DNA of 64,000 nt, taken from assembly GCF_000755145.1 (NCBI RefSeq), contig NZ_CP009228.1, positions 1,535,694 through 1,599,693 of the forward strand. The letters run 5' to 3'. Below, one piece after another: positions 1 to 9,177 of this stretch. The notes under the pieces were generated by a model. The model made no database searches, was not told the DNA's origin, and worked only from the letters and a program-made list of their open reading frames with translations. The first letter of the stretch is position 1; every line of letters begins with the position of its first letter. The position numbers were made by a program, and so were the translations under genes. This DNA comes from Treponema putidum (lineage in GTDB: Bacteria > Spirochaetota > Spirochaetia > Treponematales > Treponemataceae).

Positions 1-1
1 A

Positions 2-910
2 AAAAGCCTTTTTTTAGGTAAAGAAAAAGACACTCACATCATAACCACCGCTTTTGAACATAATTCTGTTTTGCGCCCTCTCTATCAGCTCGAAAAAGAG
101 GGAGCGGAACTTTCCATTATTCCTATTCAAGACGGTTTTTTGTGTTATGGGCTAATAGAAAAAGAAATCAAATCAAACACTAAGGCCATTATCGTAAACC
201 ACTGCTCAAACGTAATAGGTTCAATCTGTGATTTAGATTATGTTTATTCTATATGCAAAAAACACGGCCTAATCTTAATTGTAGACGCTTCACAAAGTGC
301 TGGCACAATTCCTATCGATGCTTCAAAATACGATCAAAGTATTTTTTGTTTTACGGGGCACAAGGGGCTTTATGGGCCTCAAGGTACGGGCGGCATCATT
401 GTAAACGGGACATTCGATTTTTCTCCCGTATTTTCGGGAGGAAGCGGGGTTCATTCTTTCGATAAAACTCACCCTTCCGAGATGCCCGATATCTTTGAAG
501 CAGGCACCATGAATGTTCCCTCCTTTATGGGCTTAAATGCCGGAGCCTCTTACGTTTTAAAAATGGGCGTTAATTCCATTCAAAAAAAATTAGCCGATTT
601 AAAATTAAGCTTTATTGAAGAAATAAAGACTGTTCCCAATATTAAAATATACGGAAATCCTTGGAGCGAAAAAACAGGGGCTGTAATAGGTATAAACATA
701 GGAGATATTCCCTCTGGAGAAATAAGCCGCCTCCTCGATGAAGAGTTCGGCATCGCAAGCCGGCCGGGAGCTCACTGTGCTCCCTTGGTACACAAGGCTC
801 TCGGAACCGAAGAACAGGGCATAGTCAGGTTTAGTTTTTCTTCTTTCAATACCTTTGAAGAAGTCAAGCAAGCTGCCGAGGCCTTAAAACAAATAGCTAA
901 ACACTCATAA
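2..910 (+). CDS. Class V aminotransferase, cysteine desulfurase-like (5' partial)
   Basis: PLP-dependent class V aminotransferase of the cysteine desulfurase / selenocysteine lyase type. The frame is open from the first bases of the window and codes for TTAFEHNS before the TTG at 71, so the true start lies upstream and this is the C-terminal three quarters. The PLP lysine sits in FTGHKGLYGPQG. The substrate-activating cysteine is in the C-terminal loop RPGAHCAPLVH. This loop is typical of the small desulfurase-like branch of unknown physiological sulfur acceptor, not of the IscS housekeeping branch. It is the only plus-strand gene before the sec operon, and a hairpin at 914-943 follows. The exact role (sulfur or selenium mobilisation) cannot be told from the sequence. 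Confidence 0.88.
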   Translation, partial: KSLFLGKEKDTHIITTAFEHNSVLRPLYQLEKEGAELSIIPIQDGFLCYGLIEKEIKSNTKAIIVNHCSNVIGSICDLDYVYSICKKHGLILIVDASQSAGTIPIDASKYDQSIFCFTGHKGLYGPQGTGGIIVNGTFDFSPVFSGGSGVHSFDKTHPSEMPDIFEAGTMNVPSFMGLNAGASYVLKMGVNSIQKKLADLKLSFIEEIKTVPNIKIYGNPWSEKTGAVIGINIGDIPSGEISRLLDEEFGIASRPGAHCAPLVHKALGTEEQGIVRFSFSSFNTFEEVKQAAEALKQIAKHS

Positions 911-913
911 AAA

Positions 914-943
914 AAGCGGCCGATTTTTTCAAACCGGCCGCTT
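914..943 (-). terminator. Rho-independent terminator of the yajC-secD-secF operon
   Basis: A 9-bp G+C-rich stem (AAGCGGCCG / CGGCCGCTT) is followed, on the minus strand, by a T run (A run at 909-915 on plus). It lies about 40 bases past the secF stop. The convergent upstream gene ends at 910, so it may also stop plus-strand transcription weakly. Confidence 0.8.
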
Positions 944-984
944 GGCTTAAAATAAATTTTTCCACTGAGATTTATTCTATCTCG

Positions 985-2226
985 TTATATAACCGCTCCT
1001 GAAAGTTCACCGGGAGCTTTTTTACCTCTGGTAATCATCTCTCCGGCCTTTTTACCCTTGGAAGTAAGAGCGATAAAATAAGACGCAATATAAATTGACG
1101 AATAGGTACCGCTTATAAGACCTACAATTAAGGCCAAAGCAAAATCTTTCATTGAATCGGTAGTAAACAAATAAAGAGCCACAACCGCAACCATAGTTGT
1201 AAGGGTCGTAATAATTGTTCGAGTAAGCACTTCGGTTAAAGCTTTATCTAAAACCGCATTGCATTCCAGCTTAGGCTCGAGATTTATCTTTTCGCGGATA
1301 CGGTCAAAAATAACGATTGTATCGTTTATAGAATAACCTATAATCGTAAGAATGGCTGCTATCGTTGTAGAATTAAACTCCATCTGCGTCCACGATATAA
1401 ACATAACCATTACTAGCGTATCGTGAAGCAGCGCAATAATTGCAGCCAGTGAAAAATTCCACTGAAAACGGAACATTGCATAAACAAAGATTAAAACCAA
1501 AGCTCCGCCTACCAGCAATATTGCCTGTTGTGCCAATGAAGAAGAAAAGCGGGAACCTACAAAGTCCGTACCTATGACTGCAATATTTTCGGGGCCGTAG
1601 GCTGCAATTAAGGCGGAATTTATAATCGACCTCAATTCTTGGTTTGCATTTTCATACTTTCCGTCATCGGCAAGCCTTATCTGAAAATACCTGTCTTCCG
1701 GAACTCCCAATTGCTGAACCGAAACTGACGGTATTGAAGAAAGAGCATGACGGATCTCATCGGTACTTATCGGTTTAAGCCCTTTTTCCAAATGATGAAG
1801 TCTAAGCACATCAGCTGAAAGACGGGAAGAAGACTCCGAATCGGAAAATAAGTCTTTAAGAAGTACATTTCCCGAAGCGGTAATTTTTATCTTTAAGCCT
1901 TCAACGGAAGCAAGGCCGTCGGCAAAGTCTTTAAGAGATGGATTATCGGCAAATTTAAAAACATAGGATTTGTTTTCACCATCTAAAGAAGTGGTAGTAA
2001 TCGAAATATCCGATATACTTTGCGAAAAAGAAACCGTCAAAGGCCCCTCATAAGAAAGTTCTACCGCCGTAGGTGCTATTTTTACCTTTTCTATAAAACC
2101 TGCCTGAAAGTCAATGCCGAAATTTATTCCTTTGGTAAAGTAGCCTATTATTCCAAAAATCATGAGTCCTATGCTGAAAATAAAACACGGAACAAAAAAT
2201 TTCGAAAAACTAATTACTTTTTTCAT
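985..2226 (-). CDS. secF: Protein translocase subunit SecF
   Basis: Inner-membrane RND-type subunit that, with SecD, uses proton motive force to help pull preproteins out of the SecYEG channel. The 413 residues show an N-terminal membrane segment at about 10-30, a periplasmic domain to about 235, and five clustered membrane segments after it. The conserved SecD/SecF_C motif SINDTIVIFDRIRE is in the fourth segment. The start codon lies inside the end of secD (17-base overlap), and GGAGG in the secD tail serves as ribosome binding site, which argues for translational coupling. Typical bacterial SecF proteins are about 300-320 residues, and the extra length here is in the periplasmic part. Confidence 0.96.
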   Translation of the reverse strand: MKKVISFSKFFVPCFIFSIGLMIFGIIGYFTKGINFGIDFQAGFIEKVKIAPTAVELSYEGPLTVSFSQSISDISITTTSLDGENKSYVFKFADNPSLKDFADGLASVEGLKIKITASGNVLLKDLFSDSESSSRLSADVLRLHHLEKGLKPISTDEIRHALSSIPSVSVQQLGVPEDRYFQIRLADDGKYENANQELRSIINSALIAAYGPENIAVIGTDFVGSRFSSSLAQQAILLVGGALVLIFVYAMFRFQWNFSLAAIIALLHDTLVMVMFISWTQMEFNSTTIAAILTIIGYSINDTIVIFDRIREKINLEPKLECNAVLDKALTEVLTRTIITTLTTMVAVVALYLFTTDSMKDFALALIVGLISGTYSSIYIASYFIALTSKGKKAGEMITRGKKAPGELSGAVI

Positions 2227-3991
2227 TTTTTAACTTCCTCCAGCTGATATGAATCTTATTGAATTTTAAAGTTTGAGTTCCGAAATCGAATATTAAGCGT
2301 GAAACAAACAAAGCGGTAAAGACGGAGGACACAACACCTATGGCTAAACTGTATGCAAAACCTTTAATCGGGCCTGTTCCAAGGATGGATAGGAAGAAGG
2401 CTGCTATAAAAGTAGTTATATTTGAGTCCATAATAGCAGAAAAAGCGTGTTCAAAGCCTGCATTGACAGCGGCTTCCCTTGTCTTACCTAATTTCAGTTC
2501 TTCTTTTATTCTTTCAAAAACTACAACGTTAGCATCTACAGCCATACCGATAGTTAAAATCATACCGGCAATACTGGGCAATGTAAGAGTTAGATTGAAG
2601 GCTGAAAGGACGCTGAACATTATATAAAGGTTTAAAATTTGAGCAATACAAGCATTTATTCCGGCTTCTTTATAAAATACAAGCATAAAAACTAAAACGG
2701 CAATTAAGCCCCATTGTAAGGCCTTAATACCTTCGTTAATTTTTTCGTCTCCTAAGCTGGCTCCTACAACCTGTTGTGTTTCAAGTTGAAGCGGAACATT
2801 TAACCATGCGGTTCTTAAAACTGTTTTAAGGTTTTCTGCCTCTGTTGCAGACATTCCGCTTATGCTTCCTGCCCCTCCCGTAATAGGTTCTTTGAGGTTA
2901 GGAGCGGATTTTATTTTATTGTCCGAAACTATGGCAAGTCTTTTTCCGACATTGTTTGCGGTTAACTCTGAGAATATTTTAGCTCCTTCTGCATCAAGAG
3001 AAAAAGTAACAAGAGGATTATTGGACATTTGGTCTGCGACAGTGTCTACGCTTACCAAGTGTTTTCCTTCGAGGCCTGCCTGTTTTTTTACGACAAGGAA
3101 GGGTTCCCTATCATCTCTTTCATCTATACCGTAGGCATCTTTGTGATATACACCCAGTACCATACAGTCTTCAGGGATAATTTCGGGGTTTAAAAGATTG
3201 TATTCGGCATCAAAGGTCTTTCCCGGATTGTTGCGGTAATATTCTCTAAAGGCCTGAGTAGCTTCATCATCTACCAAATGAAATGCTAAGATACCTCGCC
3301 CCATTATAATGGAGTTTATCTTATCTGCATCTGCAGCTCCCGGCATTTCAATGTAGATTCTGTCATCTCCCTGACGGCGGATAACCGGATCTGTAAGACC
3401 GAACTTGTCTATTCGGCTTCTGAGCGTATCCATAGCTAAATTCATGGCAGCTTTCTTTGAGTCTGCTATCGTTTCACTGCTTGCTCCATCTGCAGAAATT
3501 GCAGCATCCAAGTCGGCCTTAATAATGACCAACATGCCGCCCGAAAGGTCAAGCCCCAGCTTAACGGCATTTGTTTGGTATTTTTTTATCCCTAAAATGG
3601 AATCCCTATATGCAGTTTCTAAAATAGGCTGTGCTATAGGAATGAACTTTTCTTTTGAGGAAAGTTTAAAGCTTGCAGCAACCTCTTGGGCCGTCCATTG
3701 AGAGGGAAGCTCCATACCTAAGGCCTTTCGGCGGGCCTTTGCTTCTTTAATTATGGGGGCATATTTTTCAGAAAGAGGCTCGGTTGAATTTGAAACAGCC
3801 ATTTCTATAAGCTTATCAACATCAGCCCTAGCCATATTTTCGGAATAATCTTTAATCTTTTCTCTGGATGCCAAAGCCAAAGCCTTATCTTCTTTATTCG
3901 TCCAAAAATACCATTTTAAAGTAGGATATAAGAAAACAAAGCACAGGGCAATAACAAGAAGAACGATGATAAATCTAACTCTTTTACTCAT
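2210..3991 (-). CDS. secD: Protein translocase subunit SecD
   Basis: Larger partner of SecF in proton-driven protein translocation. The 593 residues have an N-terminal membrane anchor at about 7-28, a large periplasmic region with the P1 base motif (SGGMLVIIKADLDAA, LRSRIDKFGL), and a C-terminal block of five membrane segments. That block carries the signature AVDANVVVFERIKEEL. Start ATG is preceded by GGAG at 8 bases. It lies between yajC and secF in one minus-strand operon, and a short hairpin at 4011-4032 separates it from yajC. Confidence 0.97.
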   Translation of the reverse strand: MSKRVRFIIVLLVIALCFVFLYPTLKWYFWTNKEDKALALASREKIKDYSENMARADVDKLIEMAVSNSTEPLSEKYAPIIKEAKARRKALGMELPSQWTAQEVAASFKLSSKEKFIPIAQPILETAYRDSILGIKKYQTNAVKLGLDLSGGMLVIIKADLDAAISADGASSETIADSKKAAMNLAMDTLRSRIDKFGLTDPVIRRQGDDRIYIEMPGAADADKINSIIMGRGILAFHLVDDEATQAFREYYRNNPGKTFDAEYNLLNPEIIPEDCMVLGVYHKDAYGIDERDDREPFLVVKKQAGLEGKHLVSVDTVADQMSNNPLVTFSLDAEGAKIFSELTANNVGKRLAIVSDNKIKSAPNLKEPITGGAGSISGMSATEAENLKTVLRTAWLNVPLQLETQQVVGASLGDEKINEGIKALQWGLIAVLVFMLVFYKEAGINACIAQILNLYIMFSVLSAFNLTLTLPSIAGMILTIGMAVDANVVVFERIKEELKLGKTREAAVNAGFEHAFSAIMDSNITTFIAAFFLSILGTGPIKGFAYSLAIGVVSSVFTALFVSRLIFDFGTQTLKFNKIHISWRKLKNEKSN

Positions 3992-4010
3992 TATTTATCT
4001 CCAAATAGCT

Positions 4011-4032
4011 GCGGTTTTAATGCAAAAACCGC
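4011..4032 (-). promoter_or_regulatory. Intercistronic hairpin between yajC and secD
   Basis: GCGGTTTT and AAAAACCGC form an 8-9-bp stem with a 5-base loop between the yajC stop and the secD ribosome binding site. There is no long T run, so it is more likely an mRNA processing or stability hairpin than a full terminator. Function is inferred. Confidence 0.45.
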
Positions 4033-4040
4033 AAATTTTG

Positions 4041-4454
4041 TTATTTTGATTCGTTTTGTGAAGCTGTGCCGTCATTTTGGGAGTCGTCAGCCTTTTTTCC
4101 GAATAAAGGCTTTTTCTTGTCTTCCTCACCGGCAAAATCAGGCTTAGAGGGTGTATCTTTTAAAACGGTACCTACTGCAGATCGGTTAATTTCTATCTTA
4201 CAGTTATCATCAACTTTAATAACAAGTGTTTTTTCTTTAGTAGAACTTACAACACCGTGAATGCCGCCGATAGTGATGATTTTGTCTCCCTTTTGAAGCT
4301 GAGAAATCATCTTTTCGGTTTTTTGCTGCTCCTTTTTCTGCGGACGTATAAGCAAAAAATAAAAAATAACGAAAACCAAGAGCATTGGTATTAAAAAACC
4401 GAAAGAGCTAAAACCGCCTTGAGAAGCTCCTTGTAATAAAGGTATAAAATTCAT
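4041..4454 (-). CDS. yajC: Preprotein translocase subunit YajC
   Basis: Small single-pass inner-membrane protein that associates with SecDF. The 137 residues contain one membrane helix (about 18-36, IPMLLVFVIFYFLLI) followed at once by the family signature RPQKKEQQK. A small cytoplasmic domain follows with GDKIITIGGIHGVV. The C-terminal 35 residues are charged and probably disordered. First gene of the minus-strand yajC-secD-secF operon; the 245-base AT-rich gap upstream is shared with divergently transcribed ssb and must hold both promoters. Confidence 0.95.
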   Translation of the reverse strand: MNFIPLLQGASQGGFSSFGFLIPMLLVFVIFYFLLIRPQKKEQQKTEKMISQLQKGDKIITIGGIHGVVSSTKEKTLVIKVDDNCKIEINRSAVGTVLKDTPSKPDFAGEEDKKKPLFGKKADDSQNDGTASQNESK

Positions 4455-4699
4455 AAATCCATCCTCTTTAAATTGATTTAAAATATAAATATAGAAAAAT
4501 ACAATATCATATTTTTATATATTCAGTCAATAAGAAAGAATATTAAAAAAAAATAATTTTTTTTAAAAGTTTACTAAAAACTGCATTTAAAACCATATAA
4601 TTATATGAAAGCAAGGGAAAGGCGCCTCCCGAACTTTTCAAACATATTGAACAACCGGTTCAAGTTTTAGATTATTTTTTTGATTTTTGGAGGAATAAA

Positions 4700-5095
4700 A
4701 TGAAATCATTAAATTCACTTATCATTGAAGGGAACATGGTTCGCGAGCCTGTTTTAAAAACTACGCCTAATGGAACGGCTTTATGTACTTTCTCTATCGC
4801 TTCGAACAGAAACTACAAAAAAGATGATAACTTTGTGCAGGAAACTTCCTATTTTGACGTGGAAACATGGTCAAGCCTTGCAAAGTTGTGTGAACAAAAT
4901 GGAGCAAAGGGCAGGGGAGTGAGGGTTGTAGGCAGAATTAAGCAGGACAGATGGGTAGGTACTGACGGTAAAAACTACAGCAAGGTAAAGGTCGTTGCTG
5001 AACATGTGGAATTTAAACCTGTCTTTAAGAATGCAGGCGAAAAGACGCAGGCAAAGGAGGAGGTTCTTATTGAAGAAAAAGTAATGGCATTTTAA
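4700..5095 (+). CDS. ssb: Single-stranded DNA-binding protein
   Basis: OB-fold protein that coats single-stranded DNA. Residues 1-110 form the OB domain, with the typical opening LNSLIIEGNMVREP, the TFSIASNR strand and the KGRGVRVVGRIKQDRW strand. At 131 residues it is short for the family. The tail ends EEKVMAF and lacks the acidic DDDIPF-like tip that recruits partner proteins in most bacterial SSBs. A TTTGGAGG ribosome binding site lies 6 bases before the ATG, and a TATAAT-like -10 is at 4596-4601. It could be an accessory SSB if another copy exists elsewhere. Confidence 0.92.
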   Translation: MKSLNSLIIEGNMVREPVLKTTPNGTALCTFSIASNRNYKKDDNFVQETSYFDVETWSSLAKLCEQNGAKGRGVRVVGRIKQDRWVGTDGKNYSKVKVVAEHVEFKPVFKNAGEKTQAKEEVLIEEKVMAF

Positions 5096-5114
5096 AACAT
5101 AATAATTTCCACTT

Positions 5115-5185
5115 GCTGTCAAGGCCGAAAGCGTTTTAAAGATATAAAAACTACTTTGCAGTTATACTGCACAGGCCTTGTCAGC
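5115..5185. terminator. Convergent inverted repeat between ssb and the SDR gene
   Basis: GCTGTCAAGGCC (5115-5126) and GGCCTTGTCAGC (5174-5185) form a 12-base inverted repeat with one mismatch. It encloses a smaller perfect stem TGCAGT / ACTGCA (5157-5171). It lies exactly between two converging genes, so a bidirectional terminator or transcript-end structure is likely, although there is no strong T run. Confidence 0.45.
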
Positions 5186-5189
5186 ATCT

Positions 5190-5990
5190 TTACTCCGCAT
5201 ATAGTTTTTTTATAATAAAAAGGCCGAATTGACGGGGTAAAATTCTATATAAAAAAAGCAAAAAGGCATAGGCACTATTGTAAGGATAAAAAAATCTTAT
5301 TCTCTTCTTTTCAGCAAGAGAGGCAACGAATTTTCCTAACTTTTCAGGATTCATACCTTTTTGCTCGTCTTTTTCCATTTTGGTAACACTTTTGGAAATT
5401 CTTCCGTTATAAACATCATCTCCCAGACTCGATTTGTTTCTTGCCGCCGTGAATGGGGTTGCAACATCTCCGGGCATTATTAGGGCACAGTCCACACCGA
5501 ATGGCTGAAGCTCCGCCCTAAAGGCTTCTAAAAGCTTGCCGATGGCCGCCTTCGATGCCGAATAAAAGGCTTGAAATGGAATGGCTATTTCTCCTGCTAT
5601 AGAACTGATCACAAATATTTTTCCAAAATGTTGAGGCCGCATATAAGAAGCCGCCAGTCTTATAAATAGAAAAGCACCGAAAAAATTTACATCCATTTGT
5701 TTTTTTGCTTCTGCAAGGCTTGTAAATTCCACTGCTCCCGAAATACCGAATCCCGATGCACAAACGGCTAAGTCAATCCGCCCTTCCTTTTCCCAAATAT
5801 CTGAAAAGGCTTTTGCAAGGCTTTCTTCATCCGTAATATCAAGTCTAAGGTGCTTAGTCTTTTCTTGGGGCAAACTTAAAAATTCTCTGCGGCTTATTGT
5901 GTAAACAAAATAATTTTTTAAGATCAGAGCTTTTGTAATTTCAAGACCGATACCGCTTGAGCCCCCTGCCACTATTGCTGTTTTTTTCAT
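5190..5990 (-). CDS. Short-chain dehydrogenase/reductase (SDR) family protein
   Basis: NAD(P)-dependent oxidoreductase of the classical SDR fold, 266 residues. The N-terminal Rossmann motif GGSSGIG is at about residues 9-15. Catalytic Ser is in VISSIAGE, and the Tyr/Lys pair is in YSASK. The long C-terminal part (KRIRFFYPYNSAYAFLLFLY) is hydrophobic and resembles membrane-associated lipid or sterol-type SDRs. Substrate is unknown. It converges on ssb and is divergent from purC; no operon partner is visible. Confidence 0.88.
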   Translation of the reverse strand: MKKTAIVAGGSSGIGLEITKALILKNYFVYTISRREFLSLPQEKTKHLRLDITDEESLAKAFSDIWEKEGRIDLAVCASGFGISGAVEFTSLAEAKKQMDVNFFGAFLFIRLAASYMRPQHFGKIFVISSIAGEIAIPFQAFYSASKAAIGKLLEAFRAELQPFGVDCALIMPGDVATPFTAARNKSSLGDDVYNGRISKSVTKMEKDEQKGMNPEKLGKFVASLAEKKRIRFFYPYNSAYAFLLFLYRILPRQFGLFIIKKLYAE

Positions 5991-6176
5991 AAATATACCC
6001 TTTTTAGCCGATTGAAGTTTTACATTATTATAGATAAAATTCTTTTTTTCTTCTATCGGATATCGGAAGGTTTAAATATTTCCTTATAAGATATTTTCTG
6101 CTTTTCTTCTATACTTGAAAATTTATACGTCTTCATATATACTTGCTCGGTATAAATTTAGCCTAAGGAGTTTAAA

Positions 6177-7127
6177 ATGATTTCACGGAATGCAGCTTTT
6201 AGAGAGTCTAATTTACCTCTCCCTTCAAAACAAACCGGAAAAGTAAGGGATTGGTATTCACCTGAAGAAGGGAAAAGACTGATTGTAACCACAGATAGAA
6301 TTTCAGCCTTTGACAGGGTTCTTACAGCCCTTCCATATAAGGGACAGGTTTTAAACCAGCTTTCCCTTTGGTGGTTTGAAAATACCAAGGATATAATCAA
6401 AAATCACATAATTTCTTGTCCGGATCCTAACTGCATTATCGTAACGGAAGTAAAACCTCTTCCAATTGAAGTAATAGTTCGAGGATATATCACGGGAGTA
6501 ACTACCACAGCCCTTTGGTACAGATATTCTTTAGGAGAAAGAAATATATACGGGTATGATTTTCCTGAAGGCTTGAAAAAAAATCAGGCACTTCCTAAAC
6601 CGATCATAACCCCCACTACAAAGGGCGGCCCTACAGGTCATGATGAGAGACTTACCTGCGATGAAGTTGTTTCGCAAGGCTACCTATCAAAAGAACAATG
6701 GGATTTTGTACAAAAAGCAGCCCTTGCCCTTTTTGAAAGAGGTCAAAAAAGCGCAAATGAAGCGGGGTTGATTTTAGTGGATACAAAATACGAATTCGGA
6801 GTAGACAAGGACAATAATATTCTTTTGATAGATGAAGTACATACTCCCGATTCTTCACGCTATTGGAAACTGGATACTTATGAACAGAGATTAAAAGACG
6901 GTAAAGAGCCTGAAAACTTTGATAAAGAATTTGTAAGAATGGCCTATGCTGCAAAAGGTTACCGAGGTGACGGAGAAATCCCCGAGCTCGATGAAAATGT
7001 CTGGAACGAAGCTATTCAGCTTTATATTAGAGCTTACGAAAAGTTGACAAAATCAAAATTTATTCCGGGAGAATATCCGGTTGAAGAGCGCATAATAAAA
7101 AATTTAAAAAAGGCAGGCTTAATGTGA
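6177..7127 (+). CDS. purC: SAICAR synthase (phosphoribosylaminoimidazole-succinocarboxamide synthase)
   Basis: Joins aspartate to CAIR in de novo purine synthesis. The 316 residues are longer than the E. coli enzyme and resemble the long (yeast-like) form. Family motifs include GKVRDWY, RISAFDRVL, TTKGGPTGHDE and DEVHTPDSSRYW. Start ATG has AAGGAG 8 bases upstream and a TATAAA-like -10 further up. It overlaps purE by 4 bases (ATGTGA), a coupled two-gene operon for successive purine steps. Confidence 0.96.
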   Translation: MISRNAAFRESNLPLPSKQTGKVRDWYSPEEGKRLIVTTDRISAFDRVLTALPYKGQVLNQLSLWWFENTKDIIKNHIISCPDPNCIIVTEVKPLPIEVIVRGYITGVTTTALWYRYSLGERNIYGYDFPEGLKKNQALPKPIITPTTKGGPTGHDERLTCDEVVSQGYLSKEQWDFVQKAALALFERGQKSANEAGLILVDTKYEFGVDKDNNILLIDEVHTPDSSRYWKLDTYEQRLKDGKEPENFDKEFVRMAYAAKGYRGDGEIPELDENVWNEAIQLYIRAYEKLTKSKFIPGEYPVEERIIKNLKKAGLM

Positions 7128-7600
7128 AACCTCTTGTAATAATTCTTATGGGTTCGGCTTCGGATATGGGGCATGCAGAAAAAATAGCCGAGGAGTTAAG
7201 TGTATTTGGAATAGAATATGTAATCAGAATAGGCTCGGCTCATAAAACAGCGGAGCATGTTGTTTCTATGCTAAAAGAATATGAAGCCCTTGAAAGGCCT
7301 AAACTTTATATAACCATTGCAGGAAGGAGCAATGCTCTTTCAGGCTTTGTTGACGGCTTTGTGAAAGGACCGACAATCGCTTGTCCGCCTCATTCCGATA
7401 GTTTTGCAGGAGCTGATATTTACTCTTCACTTAGGATGCCGTCAGGCATTTCCCCTGCCCTCGTATTGGAACCTAAAAATGCGGCTCTCCTTGCAGCAAG
7501 AATATTTTCTCTCTATGATAAGAAAATAGCGGCTTTAGTCAAAATTTATATGGAATCAAATGCTCAAAAAATAATTGAAGAGGATTCAAAACTAAAATAA
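7124..7600 (+). CDS. purE: AIR carboxylase, class II PurE
   Basis: Converts aminoimidazole ribotide plus CO2 to CAIR. The 158 residues keep the N-terminal loop MGSASDMGHAEK and the SAHKTAEHV loop. The class I signature AGGAAHLPGM is replaced by AGRSNALSGFVDG, the pattern of class II enzymes that carboxylate AIR directly and need no PurK. A T. denticola class II PurE has been characterised biochemically and structurally, and this protein matches my memory of it. The start is GTG, overlapping the purC stop by 4 bases. No purK is nearby, as expected. Confidence 0.94.
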   Translation: MKPLVIILMGSASDMGHAEKIAEELSVFGIEYVIRIGSAHKTAEHVVSMLKEYEALERPKLYITIAGRSNALSGFVDGFVKGPTIACPPHSDSFAGADIYSSLRMPSGISPALVLEPKNAALLAARIFSLYDKKIAALVKIYMESNAQKIIEEDSKLK

Positions 7601-7606
7601 CAATAA

Positions 7607-7638
7607 AGGCGGTTTTATTTACAATAAATAAACTGCCT
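7607..7638 (+). terminator. Hairpin after purE
   Basis: AGGCGGTTTTATTT and AAATAAACTGCCT form an imperfect 12-13-bp stem immediately after purE. Only a short A-rich stretch follows, so termination strength is uncertain. The next gene starts 22 bases beyond it. Confidence 0.5.
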
Positions 7639-7659
7639 AAAAAATTATGGCGGAATAAA

Positions 7660-9165
7660 ATGCATAAACGATTTTTTATAGCGGTCTTGTTATGCTGTTT
7701 TTTTGTAGTTAGACCTTACGCACAAAACATAGAGGATAAACTCGATGCTTCTTTATTGCCGAATGATACGGCTTATAAGATTGACATTGTAGAATACAGC
7801 ATAAAAGGTCTTACTAAGGCCGGCCATTTATCGGCTAAAGTGCCTATAGACAAAAATAGAATATTTGCCTCACGGGAAGAGCTTGATGCATATATTTTAG
7901 GACTTAATACGGAATTAAATAACATAAGGACAATTGAAAGGCATGAAATCAACTTTGAATTTTTAGAACCCAAAAACAATATTATTCTGGTAAAACTTAA
8001 AATATATGTTAAAGATACTTGGAATATTATAGCCATACCTTATCCCAGTTTTGATTCAAACAAAGGCCTTGAGTTTAAAATAAAATTAAAAGATTTTAAT
8101 TTTTTAGGGACTCTTGAACCTCTTACAATCGATTTAATATATAATAGAAACAATGAAGGTAAATCTTCTTTCGAGTTCGGTTCAGGGTTTGCATTACCTT
8201 TTTATATTAATCCGGTTAGACTTCTTTGGAGCTCTAGTGAATGGATTAGTATAAACCAAGATAAAAAATTAGACTTTGAGTTTGAGACAGGCTTAAGTGC
8301 TTCCTCTAAGTTAGGTGTTGATTGGATTACCCTAACGGCAGGCATCAAACAAAGTATAGATGTATCTGCTTCTCCGTCGGAAAAAGATTATTATCTTACA
8401 AACGGGTTTTATACATCGCTGACATTCGATATATATAAAAATCAAACGTTAGGCTCAATCACGTGGACACCTTATTTTGGTATAAACGGTAATTGGAAAT
8501 TCAAAAAAATGACCGATGAAAAAAGAAAGGGGTTAAATATTAATTGGTCGCATAGTCTCGGGATGGGAAAGGTAAACTGGATAAATAATTTTAGGCAAGG
8601 CTTTGCGGCAAGTTTTGATAATAGTTATGAATATAATACTTATAGAAAAGGCCATGTAGATGTTTCTTTTAATTTGGAAACGAAAGGCTTTTATTCTTTT
8701 TTAGATCGAGTAGGTTTATACGGTAGATGTGATTTTTATTATAACTTGTTTAATAAAACTTCAGAAAAAAGCGGAAAAATTTTGCGCGGTATTTTAAACA
8801 ATAGGATTAAGACGGATACGGCTTTTAGTTTTAATTTTGATGTACCTATAAAAATAGGCGTTTTTAAATGGGAAGAAATTACCGGAGTTGAATGGACACG
8901 TTTCTTCGGATTTGAGCTGCACGTAACACCGTTTTTGGATATGGCCTTGGTTCATGATACTGAATCAAATACTTATTATAATCCTAAATACGGCTGGTAT
9001 TCAGGCGGTTTCGAAATAATAATGTATCCGGTAAAAATGAGAAGTATTTATGCACGCATAAGCTATGGGCATGATTTAAGAGAAATAAAAAATAAAGACG
9101 GTTATGCAAAGCGTGACGGAAGGCCTGTTTCCGAAATTTTTATCGGTATAGGTTTACATTATTAA
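7660..9165 (+). CDS. POTRA/beta-barrel outer-membrane protein, Omp85-like (hypothetical)
   Basis: Secreted protein of 501 residues with a clear signal peptide (about 1-21, ending VRPYAQ). The N-terminal 100 residues alternate like a single POTRA-type domain (YKIDIVEYSIKGLT, then IILVKLKIYVKDTWNI). After that come many amphipathic strands rich in Tyr, Trp and Phe, and the last residues are IFIGIGLHY, an aromatic end typical of outer-membrane barrels. It is too short for BamA (five POTRA domains), so a minimal Omp85-like protein is the best guess. It is followed 12 bases later by mtnK with a GGAGG site, probably one transcript. No enzyme function is implied. Confidence 0.68.
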   Translation: MHKRFFIAVLLCCFFVVRPYAQNIEDKLDASLLPNDTAYKIDIVEYSIKGLTKAGHLSAKVPIDKNRIFASREELDAYILGLNTELNNIRTIERHEINFEFLEPKNNIILVKLKIYVKDTWNIIAIPYPSFDSNKGLEFKIKLKDFNFLGTLEPLTIDLIYNRNNEGKSSFEFGSGFALPFYINPVRLLWSSSEWISINQDKKLDFEFETGLSASSKLGVDWITLTAGIKQSIDVSASPSEKDYYLTNGFYTSLTFDIYKNQTLGSITWTPYFGINGNWKFKKMTDEKRKGLNINWSHSLGMGKVNWINNFRQGFAASFDNSYEYNTYRKGHVDVSFNLETKGFYSFLDRVGLYGRCDFYYNLFNKTSEKSGKILRGILNNRIKTDTAFSFNFDVPIKIGVFKWEEITGVEWTRFFGFELHVTPFLDMALVHDTESNTYYNPKYGWYSGGFEIIMYPVKMRSIYARISYGHDLREIKNKDGYAKRDGRPVSEIFIGIGLHY

Positions 9166-9177
9166 AACGGAGGCAGA

